From NCBI GenBank assembly GCA_947589165.1, contig CANQCH010000066.1, forward strand, positions 1 through 6,332: a stretch of DNA of 6,332 nucleotides, written 5' to 3'. Position 1 is the stretch's first letter; each line of letters opens with the position of its first letter. The translations under genes and the position numbers were made by a program. This DNA is from an uncultured Bacilli bacterium (GTDB lineage Bacteria; Bacillota_I; Bacilli_A; RF39; UBA660). Shown here in pieces: positions 1 to 5,723 of this stretch. Under the pieces are notes generated by a model, which made no database searches, was not told the DNA's origin, and saw only the letters and a list, made by a program, of their open reading frames with translations.

Positions 1-60
1 GTACTTGCAATATCTATATTTCTACGTTATATTATTTATGTAATGTTACCGGCTAGGTAG
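1..60 (+). CDS. Possible C-terminal tail of a gene entering from the left
   Basis: Frame 1 is open from the window edge to a TAG at 58-60 and encodes 19 residues, VLAISIFLRYIIYVMLPAR, a hydrophobic stretch that could be a C-terminal membrane helix. Its stop lies just before two hairpins and a U-tract (62-108), which is where a gene end is expected. The other two plus frames are also open for 13-17 codons, so the frame choice rests mainly on the stop position and the hydrophobic composition. The protein family cannot be told from so few residues. The stretch could also be non-coding. Confidence 0.3.
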   Translation, partial: VLAISIFLRYIIYVMLPAR

Positions 61-61
61 C

Positions 62-108
62 ATCTACAGTTCTTGTAGATACCCCTACTTATGAGGAGTA
101 TCTTTTTT
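62..108 (+). terminator. Intrinsic terminator preceded by an overlapping hairpin
   Basis: The terminator stem is GATACCCCT (78-86) pairing with AGGAGTATC (94-102), with one C-A mismatch and a 7-base loop, followed by TTTTTT at 103-108. Just upstream is a second hairpin: ATCTACA (62-68) pairs perfectly with TGTAGAT (74-80) around GTTCT. The two hairpins share bases 78-80. If the first stem extends through GGT (56-58) with ACC (81-83) they become mutually exclusive, as in an attenuator. No plus-strand gene follows for 2.2 kb, so the simplest reading is the end of the transcript entering from the left. Confidence 0.65.
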
Positions 109-149
109 ATTATCTCTTTTAATTTCTATTATGAGTAATAAAATTAGCA

Positions 150-275
150 GCCTCAGATAAAACACTTCGGACATTACTATCTACCCTCTTTCCGTGCTTG
201 ATCTCCCACCTAAGTAGTTAACCAAAACCCCCGTACTTAAAAATAGTAGATACTCTCTCTCCTCCGGTAACAAAG
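150..275 (-). ncRNA. Candidate structured RNA downstream of eno, family unknown
   Basis: No credible ORF is seen on either strand. G+C is about 44% over 148-271, well above the neighbouring genes, and the minus strand is purine-rich. On the minus strand, in transcript order, three pairings are visible. Helix a is TATCTAC (252-246) with GTAGATA (184-178). Helix b is TAAGTA (239-234) with TACTTA (216-211), nested inside a. Helix c is CACGGA (196-191) with TCC plus GTG (171-163, a GAA bulge). Helices a and c interleave, which would form a pseudoknot. A possible closing stem pairs GTTACCGG (271-264) with CCGGTAAC (52-45), but it would enclose the plus-strand terminator and may be chance. A promoter-like sequence lies just upstream at 281-308. 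No terminator for this RNA is visible, so the 3' end is a guess. I could not assign it to tmRNA, RNase P, SRP RNA, 6S RNA or a riboswitch class. Confidence 0.35.
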
Positions 276-280
276 ACTCT

Positions 281-308
281 ATTTTAGTTAATTAAAAAAA
301 GAATGCAA
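281..308 (-). promoter_or_regulatory. Possible promoter of the candidate RNA, inside the eno terminator
   Basis: On the minus strand a -35-like TTGCAT (308-303) is separated by 16 bases from a -10-like TAAAAT (286-281), one mismatch from TATAAT. Transcription would start near 279-271, at the edge of the candidate RNA. The -35 matches only the TTG of the consensus and is part of the eno terminator stem, so the match could be incidental. Confidence 0.3.
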
Positions 309-348
309 GCGTTTCGACAAAACTCATCAAAACTTTTGCATTCTTTTT
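294..348 (-). terminator. Intrinsic terminator of eno
   Basis: On the minus strand AAAAAGAATGCAA (348-336) pairs with TTGCATTCTTTTT (308-296), a 13-base perfect inverted repeat. The interior can pair further (GTTTTG with CGAAAC). The final T-run extends to 294. The hairpin begins two bases after the enolase TAG (352-350), so there is almost no 3' untranslated region. Confidence 0.85.
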
Positions 349-349
349 A

Positions 350-1582
350 CTATTTGGAAATAATTTCTTCTTCAATTTTCATTAAACGGTTGTATTTGGC
401 AATTCTTTCCCCGCGTGACATCGAACCAGTTTTAATAAAGGGAATATTTAAACCAACCGCCAAATCGGCAATGAAAGTATCTTCCGTTTCGCCACTGCGA
501 TGGGAAATAATTGTCCGATAATTATTCTTTTTAGCTAACATAATCGTATTAATCATTTCACTAATAGTTCCAATTTGATTAGCCTTTAAAAGAATAGTAT
601 TACCAGCTCCCATTTCTATACCTTTCTTAAGATATTTTTCATTAGTGACAAAATAATCATCACCCACTAGCATTACTTTATTACCAATTAAAGTGGTTAA
701 TTTACTTAAGGATTCAAAATCATCTTCGGCAAAAGGATCTTCAATACTAATAAGCGGATATTTACTAACCATAGCAAGATAATAATCTCTTAATTGTTCC
801 ATGGAAATTTCTTTGCCATCAAAGTGATAACAATTTTTTTCTTGATCGTAAAATTCACTAGCCGCGGCATCAATGCCAATAAAGATATCTTTACCAGGCG
901 TATAACCCGCTTCTTTAATGGCCTTCATTATATATTGAAAAGCCTCTTCATTATTTTTTAAATTGGGGGCAAAGCCACCTTCATCACCGACCCCCGTACT
1001 TAAACCATCAGCCGCTAAAATCTTTTTTAAATGGTGAAAAGTTTCAGCTGCTGCCCGAACTCGTTCCTTCATCGATTTAACCACGGGAATAATCATAAAT
1101 TCTTGAATATCTAAATTATTCGCGGCATGCTTACCCCCATTTATAATATTTACCATGGGAATCGGTAACGAAATTTTGCCACTGGTCACATAGGCATATA
1201 ATTCTTTATTTTCTAGTTTTGCTAAACATTTTAAACTAGCTAAAGATACAGCTAGCATCGCATTGGCGCCCAAATTATGTTTATTTTCGGTGCGATCCAA
1301 ATCAAGTAAAGTTTTATCAACTAAATTTTGACTAATTTCTTTATTTACTAACACCGGTTTAATAATTTTTTCAACATTACTAATTGCTTTGGTAACTCCT
1401 TTGCCTAAATAACGGCTGGCATCTTCATCTCTTAATTCTAAAGCTTCGCGGCTCCCGGTTGAAGCCCCACTCGGTACGGATGCGGTTCCTTTAATACCAT
1501 TTTCTAAGATCACATCCACTTCAATCGTGGGATTGCCCCGACTATCTAATATTTCCCGGGCTTTTATATCACTAATTTTCAT
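350..1582 (-). CDS. eno: Enolase (phosphopyruvate hydratase)
   Basis: This is the glycolytic enzyme that converts 2-phosphoglycerate to phosphoenolpyruvate in the cytoplasm, with Mg2+. The 410 residues cover the whole family, about 20 fewer than the usual 430. Visible motifs in order are the substrate-loop SVPSGASTGSREALELRD (35-52), LGANAMLAVSLA (104-115), NGGKHAANNLDIQEFM (148-163), and VGDEGGF (198-204) with general acid E201. The Mg2+ ligands are D238 (GIDAA), E281 (IEDPF) and D308 (VGDD). Then come base K333 (LLKANQIGT), SHRSGETED (360-368) with H361 to S363, and K384 (IKTGSMSRGER). All catalytic residues are present. Residue 154 is Ala where many bacterial enolases have Asp (HADN), which is not a catalytic position. 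The ATG is fixed by AGGTGG at 1592-1587, 4 bases upstream. The gene is transcribed alone from its own promoter. Confidence 0.98.
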   Translation of the reverse strand: MKISDIKAREILDSRGNPTIEVDVILENGIKGTASVPSGASTGSREALELRDEDASRYLGKGVTKAISNVEKIIKPVLVNKEISQNLVDKTLLDLDRTENKHNLGANAMLAVSLASLKCLAKLENKELYAYVTSGKISLPIPMVNIINGGKHAANNLDIQEFMIIPVVKSMKERVRAAAETFHHLKKILAADGLSTGVGDEGGFAPNLKNNEEAFQYIMKAIKEAGYTPGKDIFIGIDAAASEFYDQEKNCYHFDGKEISMEQLRDYYLAMVSKYPLISIEDPFAEDDFESLSKLTTLIGNKVMLVGDDYFVTNEKYLKKGIEMGAGNTILLKANQIGTISEMINTIMLAKKNNYRTIISHRSGETEDTFIADLAVGLNIPFIKTGSMSRGERIAKYNRLMKIEEEIISK

Positions 1583-1586
1583 TTTA

Positions 1587-1638
1587 CCACCTCATATTCT
1601 TCTAGCAATAGTATACCTAATTTTTAAATTTTTGACAA
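1587..1638 (-). promoter_or_regulatory. eno promoter and ribosome binding site
   Basis: On the minus strand TTGTCA (1638-1633) and TATACT (1615-1610) are spaced 17 bases apart, each one mismatch from the sigma-A consensus. Transcription should start near 1603, giving a leader of about 20 bases. The ribosome binding site is GAGGTGG at 1593-1587. The -35 box begins 2 bases after the U-tract of the upstream gene's terminator, so eno is insulated from the gene before it. Confidence 0.75.
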
Positions 1639-1640
1639 TT

Positions 1641-1661
1641 AAAAAGGTAGCTTTCACTACC
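1641..1661 (-). terminator. Short intrinsic terminator of the DUF308 gene
   Basis: On the minus strand GGTAG (1661-1657) pairs with CTACC (1650-1646) around a 6-base loop and is followed by TTTTT (1645-1641). The stem is only 5 pairs, so termination may be incomplete. The gene's TAG stop (1659-1657) forms part of the stem. Confidence 0.55.
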
Positions 1662-2241
1662 AAAAAATATCCATAATTTCTTTTGTTCTTTTTTTGAACA
1701 TAAAGGTATTTTGAAAATCTAAAACCCCAGCGATAATTAAAAAGGCGCCCACGATTTGATTAATCGTAAATCCGGCTTTAAACGGATTAAACATTAATAA
1801 AATCCCAATTACACCAGTTAAGATACCAGTTACTAAAGTAACTAACCAACAATCTTCATTACCTTTTTTAAACCATAAACCATAGTTAATTTTTAATAAA
1901 CCTTTTAATAATAGGTAAATACCTAAAGAAATCGTTACAAAACTCATGGCACTATAAGGATAAATAATTAAAAGTGCTCCTAAAGCAATATAACCAATGC
2001 CAAAGAAAATACTTAAGCTAAATAATTTAGCCCCATCTCTTTTGAGATAATCATATATACTATTAATACCACTCCCAATACAGCATAAACCAGTAATAAT
2101 ACCAATTACTTTGGTAGTTAAATTAGTTAAAAATAATAGTAAAATACCCAACACAGCGGTTACAATCGCACTAACAAAAGAATAAATAACAAAATTATTG
2201 TAAACATTTTTCATACTTTTTTTAAATGGAGTTCGACTCAT
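1657..2241 (-). CDS. DUF308/HdeD-like multi-spanning membrane protein
   Basis: This is a 194-residue integral membrane protein with six predicted helices at roughly 17-38, 43-64, 72-93, 98-119, 130-151 and 158-178. They form three repeated hairpin pairs with glycine-rich helices and a P after alternate helices (YPYS at 94-97, NPFK at 152-155). This layout is typical of the HdeD/DUF308 family. HdeD is linked to acid resistance in enterobacteria, but for Firmicute members the role is not established and I infer none. Basic residues at the N-terminus (RTPFKKSMK) and C-terminus (FKKRTK) suggest both ends face the cytoplasm. The start is taken at ATG 2241-2239, preceded by AGGTGA at 2252-2247. An in-frame GTG at 2250 lies inside that ribosome binding site and is rejected. 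The gene is transcribed alone, divergently from the aminoacyltransferase gene. Confidence 0.85.
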   Translation of the reverse strand: MSRTPFKKSMKNVYNNFVIYSFVSAIVTAVLGILLLFLTNLTTKVIGIITGLCCIGSGINSIYDYLKRDGAKLFSLSIFFGIGYIALGALLIIYPYSAMSFVTISLGIYLLLKGLLKINYGLWFKKGNEDCWLVTLVTGILTGVIGILLMFNPFKAGFTINQIVGAFLIIAGVLDFQNTFMFKKRTKEIMDIFW

Positions 2242-2246
2242 AAATA

Positions 2247-2287
2247 TCACCTAAGTAAATTATAGCCCATCCCTAAATTTTTTTCAA
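2247..2287 (-). promoter_or_regulatory. Promoter of the DUF308 gene with an ultra-short leader
   Basis: On the minus strand TTGAAA (2287-2282) and a perfect TATAAT (2264-2259) are spaced exactly 17 bases, a near-consensus sigma-A promoter. The predicted transcription start is near 2252, the first base of the ribosome binding site AGGTGA (2252-2247). The leader would be only about 11 bases and would begin with the ribosome binding site. Confidence 0.75.
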
Positions 2288-2289
2288 CT

Positions 2290-2341
2290 AACTAATAGTT
2301 ATTTTTGTGATTTTATGGTATAATACTTTCTCTTAAGGAGG
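2290..2341 (+). promoter_or_regulatory. Promoter and ribosome binding site of the FemAB-type gene
   Basis: An extended -10 element TGGTATAAT (2316-2324) is followed by AAGGAGG (2335-2341), 8 bases before the ATG. The -35 region (TAGTTA at 2296-2301 for a 17-base spacer) is poor, as is common with an extended -10. A small palindrome AACTA-A-TAGTT (2290-2300) covers the -35 region and sits between the two divergent promoters. It could bind a regulator but is short and A/T-rich. Confidence 0.7.
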
Positions 2342-2349
2342 CATGAGAA

Positions 2350-3576
2350 ATGAATATTAGAGTTTTAACCATGACGGAATTTAATAACTATGTTGCTCAA
2401 CATCCACTTGGTAATTATTATCAATCATTAAATTATGCCCAATTACAAGCCGAACAAGGTTATGAATATGAATTTATTGGTTATTGTGAAAATACCACCA
2501 TTTTAGCGGCAACTTTGATTTTATCCAAAAAAATAAAAAACATTACTTATGGTTATGCGCCCCGAGGTTTTTTAGTTGATTATACTAACTTTTATTTTCT
2601 CAAAAACTTTACTGATCAAATTAAAGAATATTATAGAAAAAGAGGTTTTGCGTTTATTAAAATAAATCCGGAAATTGCCATTGGTAAATTAAATACCCAA
2701 ACCCAAAATATTGAATATAATACGAACTATCATATTATTGATTATTTAATTAAATGTGGTTATCGAAAATTAAAAAATAATTATGATTTTGAAGCTATTT
2801 TACCCCGATTTAATACGGTCTTACCGTTAGAAAATTATAGTCTTAATACGGTAAGTAAAAATACCCGCAATAAAATAAAAAAAGGTCTTAGCAAAGGTTT
2901 AACTTTAGAAATGGCTGATAAATTTGGCATCAATATTTTTTATAAATTAATTGAAAACAAAGTTCCTAAAGATAATTTTTATTATATTGATAAATTTAAT
3001 GTTTTTAATCAAAATGATGCCATTGATTTATTCTTAGTTAGTGTTGATTACAATAAATATTTATTAAACGCGGAACAAAAATACGAACATGAATTAGATG
3101 TTAATAATTATTTAAATGAAAAAATTGCGAAAAAAAGTTATCCTAATTTAATTAATCGGAAAATGAATTCCGATCAACGAATTTTAACTTATAAAAATGA
3201 AATTGTCGAAGCTACTCAAAAAGTTAAAGAACATGATAAATATTTTATCGCGGGAGCTTTAGTTATTAAATATGGTAATCGGATTAAAATTGATGTTTCT
3301 GGTTTTGATCCCGAATTTAAAAATTATGCACCTAATTACTTTTTATATCATGCCATTTTAGAATATTATAAAAATAATTATAAATATGCCGAATTAAATG
3401 GGGTATCTGGTAACTTCAATAAAGATAGTTCTTATTATGGCCTAACCCGTTTTAAACTAGGTTACAAAGCTGATATTTATGAATATATTGGTGAATTTGA
3501 TTTAGTTATCGACCCAGTAAAATATGAATTTTTACTTAAAAGTGGCCGGATGGCTAAGGAATTTGCAAAAGACTAA
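2350..3576 (+). CDS. FemAB/MurM-type aminoacyltransferase (peptidoglycan cross-bridge)
   Basis: Members of this family move an amino acid from aminoacyl-tRNA to the side chain of the third stem-peptide residue of lipid II at the inner face of the membrane, building the interpeptide bridge. The 408 residues match the usual length of about 400-420. Family features are an N-terminal GNYYQSLNYAQLQAEQGYE (21-39), YAPRGFLVDY (69-78), FIKINPEI (102-109), and the basic RNKIKKGLSKGL (173-184) between the two acyltransferase-like halves. A Lys/Glu-rich helical insertion follows at about 233-296, where the family has its coiled-coil arm. The C-terminal signature LNGVSGNF..YYGLTRFKLGYKADIYEYIGEFDL spans 349-385. 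I cannot tell the amino acid added or separate FemX, FemA and MurM roles by eye, so no symbol is given. The ATG is supported by AAGGAGG 8 bases upstream. The gene is transcribed alone. Confidence 0.9.
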   Translation: MNIRVLTMTEFNNYVAQHPLGNYYQSLNYAQLQAEQGYEYEFIGYCENTTILAATLILSKKIKNITYGYAPRGFLVDYTNFYFLKNFTDQIKEYYRKRGFAFIKINPEIAIGKLNTQTQNIEYNTNYHIIDYLIKCGYRKLKNNYDFEAILPRFNTVLPLENYSLNTVSKNTRNKIKKGLSKGLTLEMADKFGINIFYKLIENKVPKDNFYYIDKFNVFNQNDAIDLFLVSVDYNKYLLNAEQKYEHELDVNNYLNEKIAKKSYPNLINRKMNSDQRILTYKNEIVEATQKVKEHDKYFIAGALVIKYGNRIKIDVSGFDPEFKNYAPNYFLYHAILEYYKNNYKYAELNGVSGNFNKDSSYYGLTRFKLGYKADIYEYIGEFDLVIDPVKYEFLLKSGRMAKEFAKD

Positions 3577-3592
3577 TTATTAGTCTTTTTTT
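3567..3592 (+). terminator. Intrinsic terminator of the FemAB-type gene
   Basis: AAAAGACTAA (3567-3576) pairs perfectly with TTAGTCTTTT (3580-3589) around TTA, and the T-run continues to 3592. The last codons and the TAA stop (3574-3576) form the 5' half of the stem. Confidence 0.85.
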
Positions 3593-3595
3593 AAT

Positions 3596-3623
3596 AAAAA
3601 AACTAGTTTTTATTAACTAGTTT
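3596..3623 (-). terminator. Intrinsic terminator of htrA
   Basis: On the minus strand AAACTAGTT (3623-3615) pairs with AACTAGTTT (3608-3600) around a 6-base loop, followed by a T-run down to 3596. The TAA stop (3615-3613) overlaps the stem. Only 3 bases separate it from the opposing terminator at 3567-3592, so the convergent genes are insulated by two separate terminators rather than one bidirectional one. Confidence 0.85.
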
Positions 3624-4716
3624 CTTGATTAGATTTTAATTTAACTTGGGCTGTTTTTAATTTTCCATCACGATAGAAGCTTACAGTAACAGTTTCGCCA
3701 ACTTCATAATTATATAAATTATAACGTAAGTAGGCAATATTACTGATTTCTTCATCATTAATTTTAACAATGATATCGCCAGCTTTAAGACCACCTTTAT
3801 CAGCAGGACTATTTTCTTCTACAGAAGTAATTGCTACCCCATTAGTTAAATCAGCAGCGATAATATTATCTCTAAACATTGATGAATAATAAGCATTAGC
3901 TAAGTTAACCATTTGAATGCCTAAATATGGGGTTTCATTAGATTTACCAGCCATAATTTTTTCCGCATTAGTTAAAGCAATTTCAATTGGAATCGCAAAG
4001 CCCATGCCTTCAACACCATCACTCACTAATTTTAATGACGTAATACCAATAACTTCACCATTGGAATTACATAAAGGACCACCACTATTGCCCGCATTAA
4101 TCGCCGCATCAGTTTGTAAGGCTTTCATCACATAATCGCTAGAAATAGCATTATCAATAGATACTTCTACCATCCGATCTTTCCCGGATAAGATACCTCT
4201 TGTTACTGTCCAAGAATATTCATTATCTAAAGGGGCACCAACCGCAAAAGTAGTATCACCAATTCGCGCATCAGCCGATTTACCTAAACTAGCTACCGCA
4301 TAATCGTCTTTACTTTCGAAAGCTAAGACGGCAATATCGGCATATTTATTATATCCAACGATTTTTGTTTCAATGATTTCCTTGTTCGTAAACATAACAG
4401 TCACTTTATTACCACTTTCAATAACATGGTAATTAGTTAAAATATAATAAACATTTTTATCTTTTTGATAAATAAAACCGGTCCCAGAAGCAATGGCTTG
4501 ATCATTTTTATAAGTCGTAACGACACTAACCGCATCATAAACTTTTTCGACTGCATCCGCGATGCCGGTATCCGTAACCGTTACATCTTTTTCTAATTTC
4601 GTCACATTTTGAGTTATTGCTAACGGAAAATATTGCACTAAACCATACATAACGCCACAACCACAGAAAAACATAATGATTGCAACTAAAATATAAGCAT
4701 AACTTTTATTTTTCAT
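3613..4716 (-). CDS. htrA: HtrA/DegP-like membrane-anchored serine protease with PDZ domain
   Basis: This is a surface quality-control protease of the S1C family that degrades misfolded exported proteins. One uncleaved N-terminal membrane helix (about 7-30, containing FFCGCGVMYG) anchors it with the protease outside the membrane. The trypsin-like domain spans about 53-258 with the triad H97 (TNYHV), D127 (ADIAVL) and S211 (GNSGGP), all intact. One PDZ domain (about 263-362) carries YLGIQMV, NSPADKGGLKAGDIIVKIND and the C-terminal strands. The 367 residues match Firmicute HtrA proteins with a single PDZ. ATG 4716-4714 is preceded by GAGGAT (4731-4726), 9 bases upstream and inside the last codons of the abi gene, which ends 2 bases before this start. 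Co-transcription and possibly translational coupling are therefore likely. A separate promoter inside the abi 3' end cannot be excluded. The gene ends in its own terminator. Confidence 0.95.
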   Translation of the reverse strand: MKNKSYAYILVAIIMFFCGCGVMYGLVQYFPLAITQNVTKLEKDVTVTDTGIADAVEKVYDAVSVVTTYKNDQAIASGTGFIYQKDKNVYYILTNYHVIESGNKVTVMFTNKEIIETKIVGYNKYADIAVLAFESKDDYAVASLGKSADARIGDTTFAVGAPLDNEYSWTVTRGILSGKDRMVEVSIDNAISSDYVMKALQTDAAINAGNSGGPLCNSNGEVIGITSLKLVSDGVEGMGFAIPIEIALTNAEKIMAGKSNETPYLGIQMVNLANAYYSSMFRDNIIAADLTNGVAITSVEENSPADKGGLKAGDIIVKINDEEISNIAYLRYNLYNYEVGETVTVSFYRDGKLKTAQVKLKSNQETS

Positions 4717-4718
4717 TT

Positions 4719-5651
4719 TTATTCCATCCTCACTATATCTTTATAATTTTGGGGAAAGCCCATTTCTTTTAAGATACTTTCAATTGAAATTGTATGCAAG
4801 CGACCAGCTAGAATATCTAACTCATAACTAATTTCGTGCATCAGTAAATTGAAATTATCTTTATTCAAAATATATTTTAGCATAATTATTAATGAAAATA
4901 AATCATTTTTGCCACATATATATTCATCATAATGCTGCGGGATATTAAGTAAATGATGATATTTTGTATCCTCAATAACCTTTTGCGTTTTATTGTTATA
5001 ACAGATATCTTCATGCGCACATAAATTACGATAATTAGCTAAAATTGGTAAATATTCGGTCATACTATAAATATCCATTTTAAAAGCATCGGCAATTTCT
5101 TTTTGATCTTGATGTTGTAAAACCGTATATAATTCCCCGACAATACCAAAAGATAAAACTTTAACTACAACCCATAAAGGAATATAACCATAAAAATCAA
5201 TAAAATGCGCCGTCGCGGAATGTTGTTTCCCATTCACATTTATTTGTCTTTTCATTTTGCGTAACAAATCATTTACTTGTCTTTTTCTTTGGGGATTTTG
5301 GACAAAATTATGGGGATTTAAATAATTATTTTCTTTAAAACCATGATTTTTACTCATTACATACGCTAAAATACTTTTTAAGTTATTTTCTACAATTAAA
5401 ATATTTTTAAAAATAATATTTCGTAGTTGTCGATCAAAACTAAATAAGGCATAAATTTCTTTAAAATTGGTTCCTTCTTTAAAAGTTCTTTCCGTGGGCG
5501 AAATTAAAAATAAATGGCGATACCCACTTAAAAAGAAATAATTTTCTCTTAATAAAATAGTTTTAGCTTCTTCAATATCATCAATTATTAATCCTTTTTG
5601 TAAAAGGATATCAATTTGTTCATCTAATGTTTTAAATGTTTTTGTTTTCAC
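4719..5651 (-). CDS. Abi_2-family abortive-infection protein (AbiD/AbiF-like, HEPN-type)
   Basis: The 310 residues follow the Abi_2 pattern in order. First is ENYFFLSGYRHLF (36-48), the counterpart of the family's YYRLSGY block. Next come SFDRQLRNIIFKNILIVENNLKS (71-93, the FDxxLR helix with E88) and IPLWVVVKVLSFGIVGELY (157-175). The last is NYRNLCAHEDICYN (206-219), with R208-N209 and H213 forming the RNxxxH motif shared with HEPN ribonucleases. Known members block phage growth, and related ones act as toxins. RNA cleavage here is inferred from the motif only. The start is GTG 5651-5649, 5 bases after AAAGGTGG (5664-5657). A longer frame from TTG 5684 would run through the -10 promoter element and is rejected. 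No antitoxin gene is visible beside it. It is followed 2 bases later by htrA, with which it likely forms an operon. Confidence 0.85.
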   Translation of the reverse strand: MKTKTFKTLDEQIDILLQKGLIIDDIEEAKTILLRENYFFLSGYRHLFLISPTERTFKEGTNFKEIYALFSFDRQLRNIIFKNILIVENNLKSILAYVMSKNHGFKENNYLNPHNFVQNPQRKRQVNDLLRKMKRQINVNGKQHSATAHFIDFYGYIPLWVVVKVLSFGIVGELYTVLQHQDQKEIADAFKMDIYSMTEYLPILANYRNLCAHEDICYNNKTQKVIEDTKYHHLLNIPQHYDEYICGKNDLFSLIIMLKYILNKDNFNLLMHEISYELDILAGRLHTISIESILKEMGFPQNYKDIVRME

Positions 5652-5656
5652 TAGAA

Positions 5657-5702
5657 CCACCTTTATTTTATAATTATACCACAAACTCTATTTAAAAAAT
5701 AG
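5657..5702 (-). promoter_or_regulatory. Promoter of abi-htrA with a palindrome over the -35 region
   Basis: On the minus strand an extended -10 element TGGTATAAT (5681-5673) should start transcription near 5666, just ahead of the ribosome binding site AAAGGTGG (5664-5657). The -35 position (TATTTT, 5701-5696) is poor. It is covered by a perfect inverted repeat CTATTT-AAA-AAATAG (5688-5702), placed where a repressor site could be. The repeat is almost all A/T, so chance is a real possibility. Confidence 0.6.
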
Positions 5703-5723
5703 TTCTTCGTCTCTACTTTTATG

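Noticed and set aside
5..33. Plus-strand promoter TTGCAA-N17-TATATT for a short RNA ending at 108
   Set aside because: The boxes fit, but they lie in the possible gene tail (1-60) in very A/T-rich sequence where such matches are common. The terminator alone does not show a separate transcript.
113..293. tRNA, tmRNA, RNase P RNA, SRP RNA or a known riboswitch in the gap left of eno
   Set aside because: None of the conserved cores that I can recognise (TTCGA-type arms, GAGGAAAGTCC, GGAAGGAAGCAG-type loops, T-box AGGGTGG) is present on either strand.
303..521. 72-codon plus-strand frame over the end of eno
   Set aside because: It lies antisense to the conserved C-terminus of enolase and spans the eno terminator, has no ribosome binding site, and its product resembles no family.
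2242..2250. GTG start at 2250 for the DUF308 protein
   Set aside because: The GTG is part of the AGGTGA ribosome binding site that serves the ATG at 2241.
3917..4135. 72-codon plus-strand frame inside htrA
   Set aside because: It is antisense to the protease domain around the GNSGGP motif, with no ribosome binding site or promoter. It is a shadow of htrA.
5652..5684. Eleven-residue N-terminal extension of the Abi protein from TTG 5684
   Set aside because: These codons overlap the TATAAT element and the ribosome binding site of the GTG start at 5651, so they are promoter and leader rather than protein.
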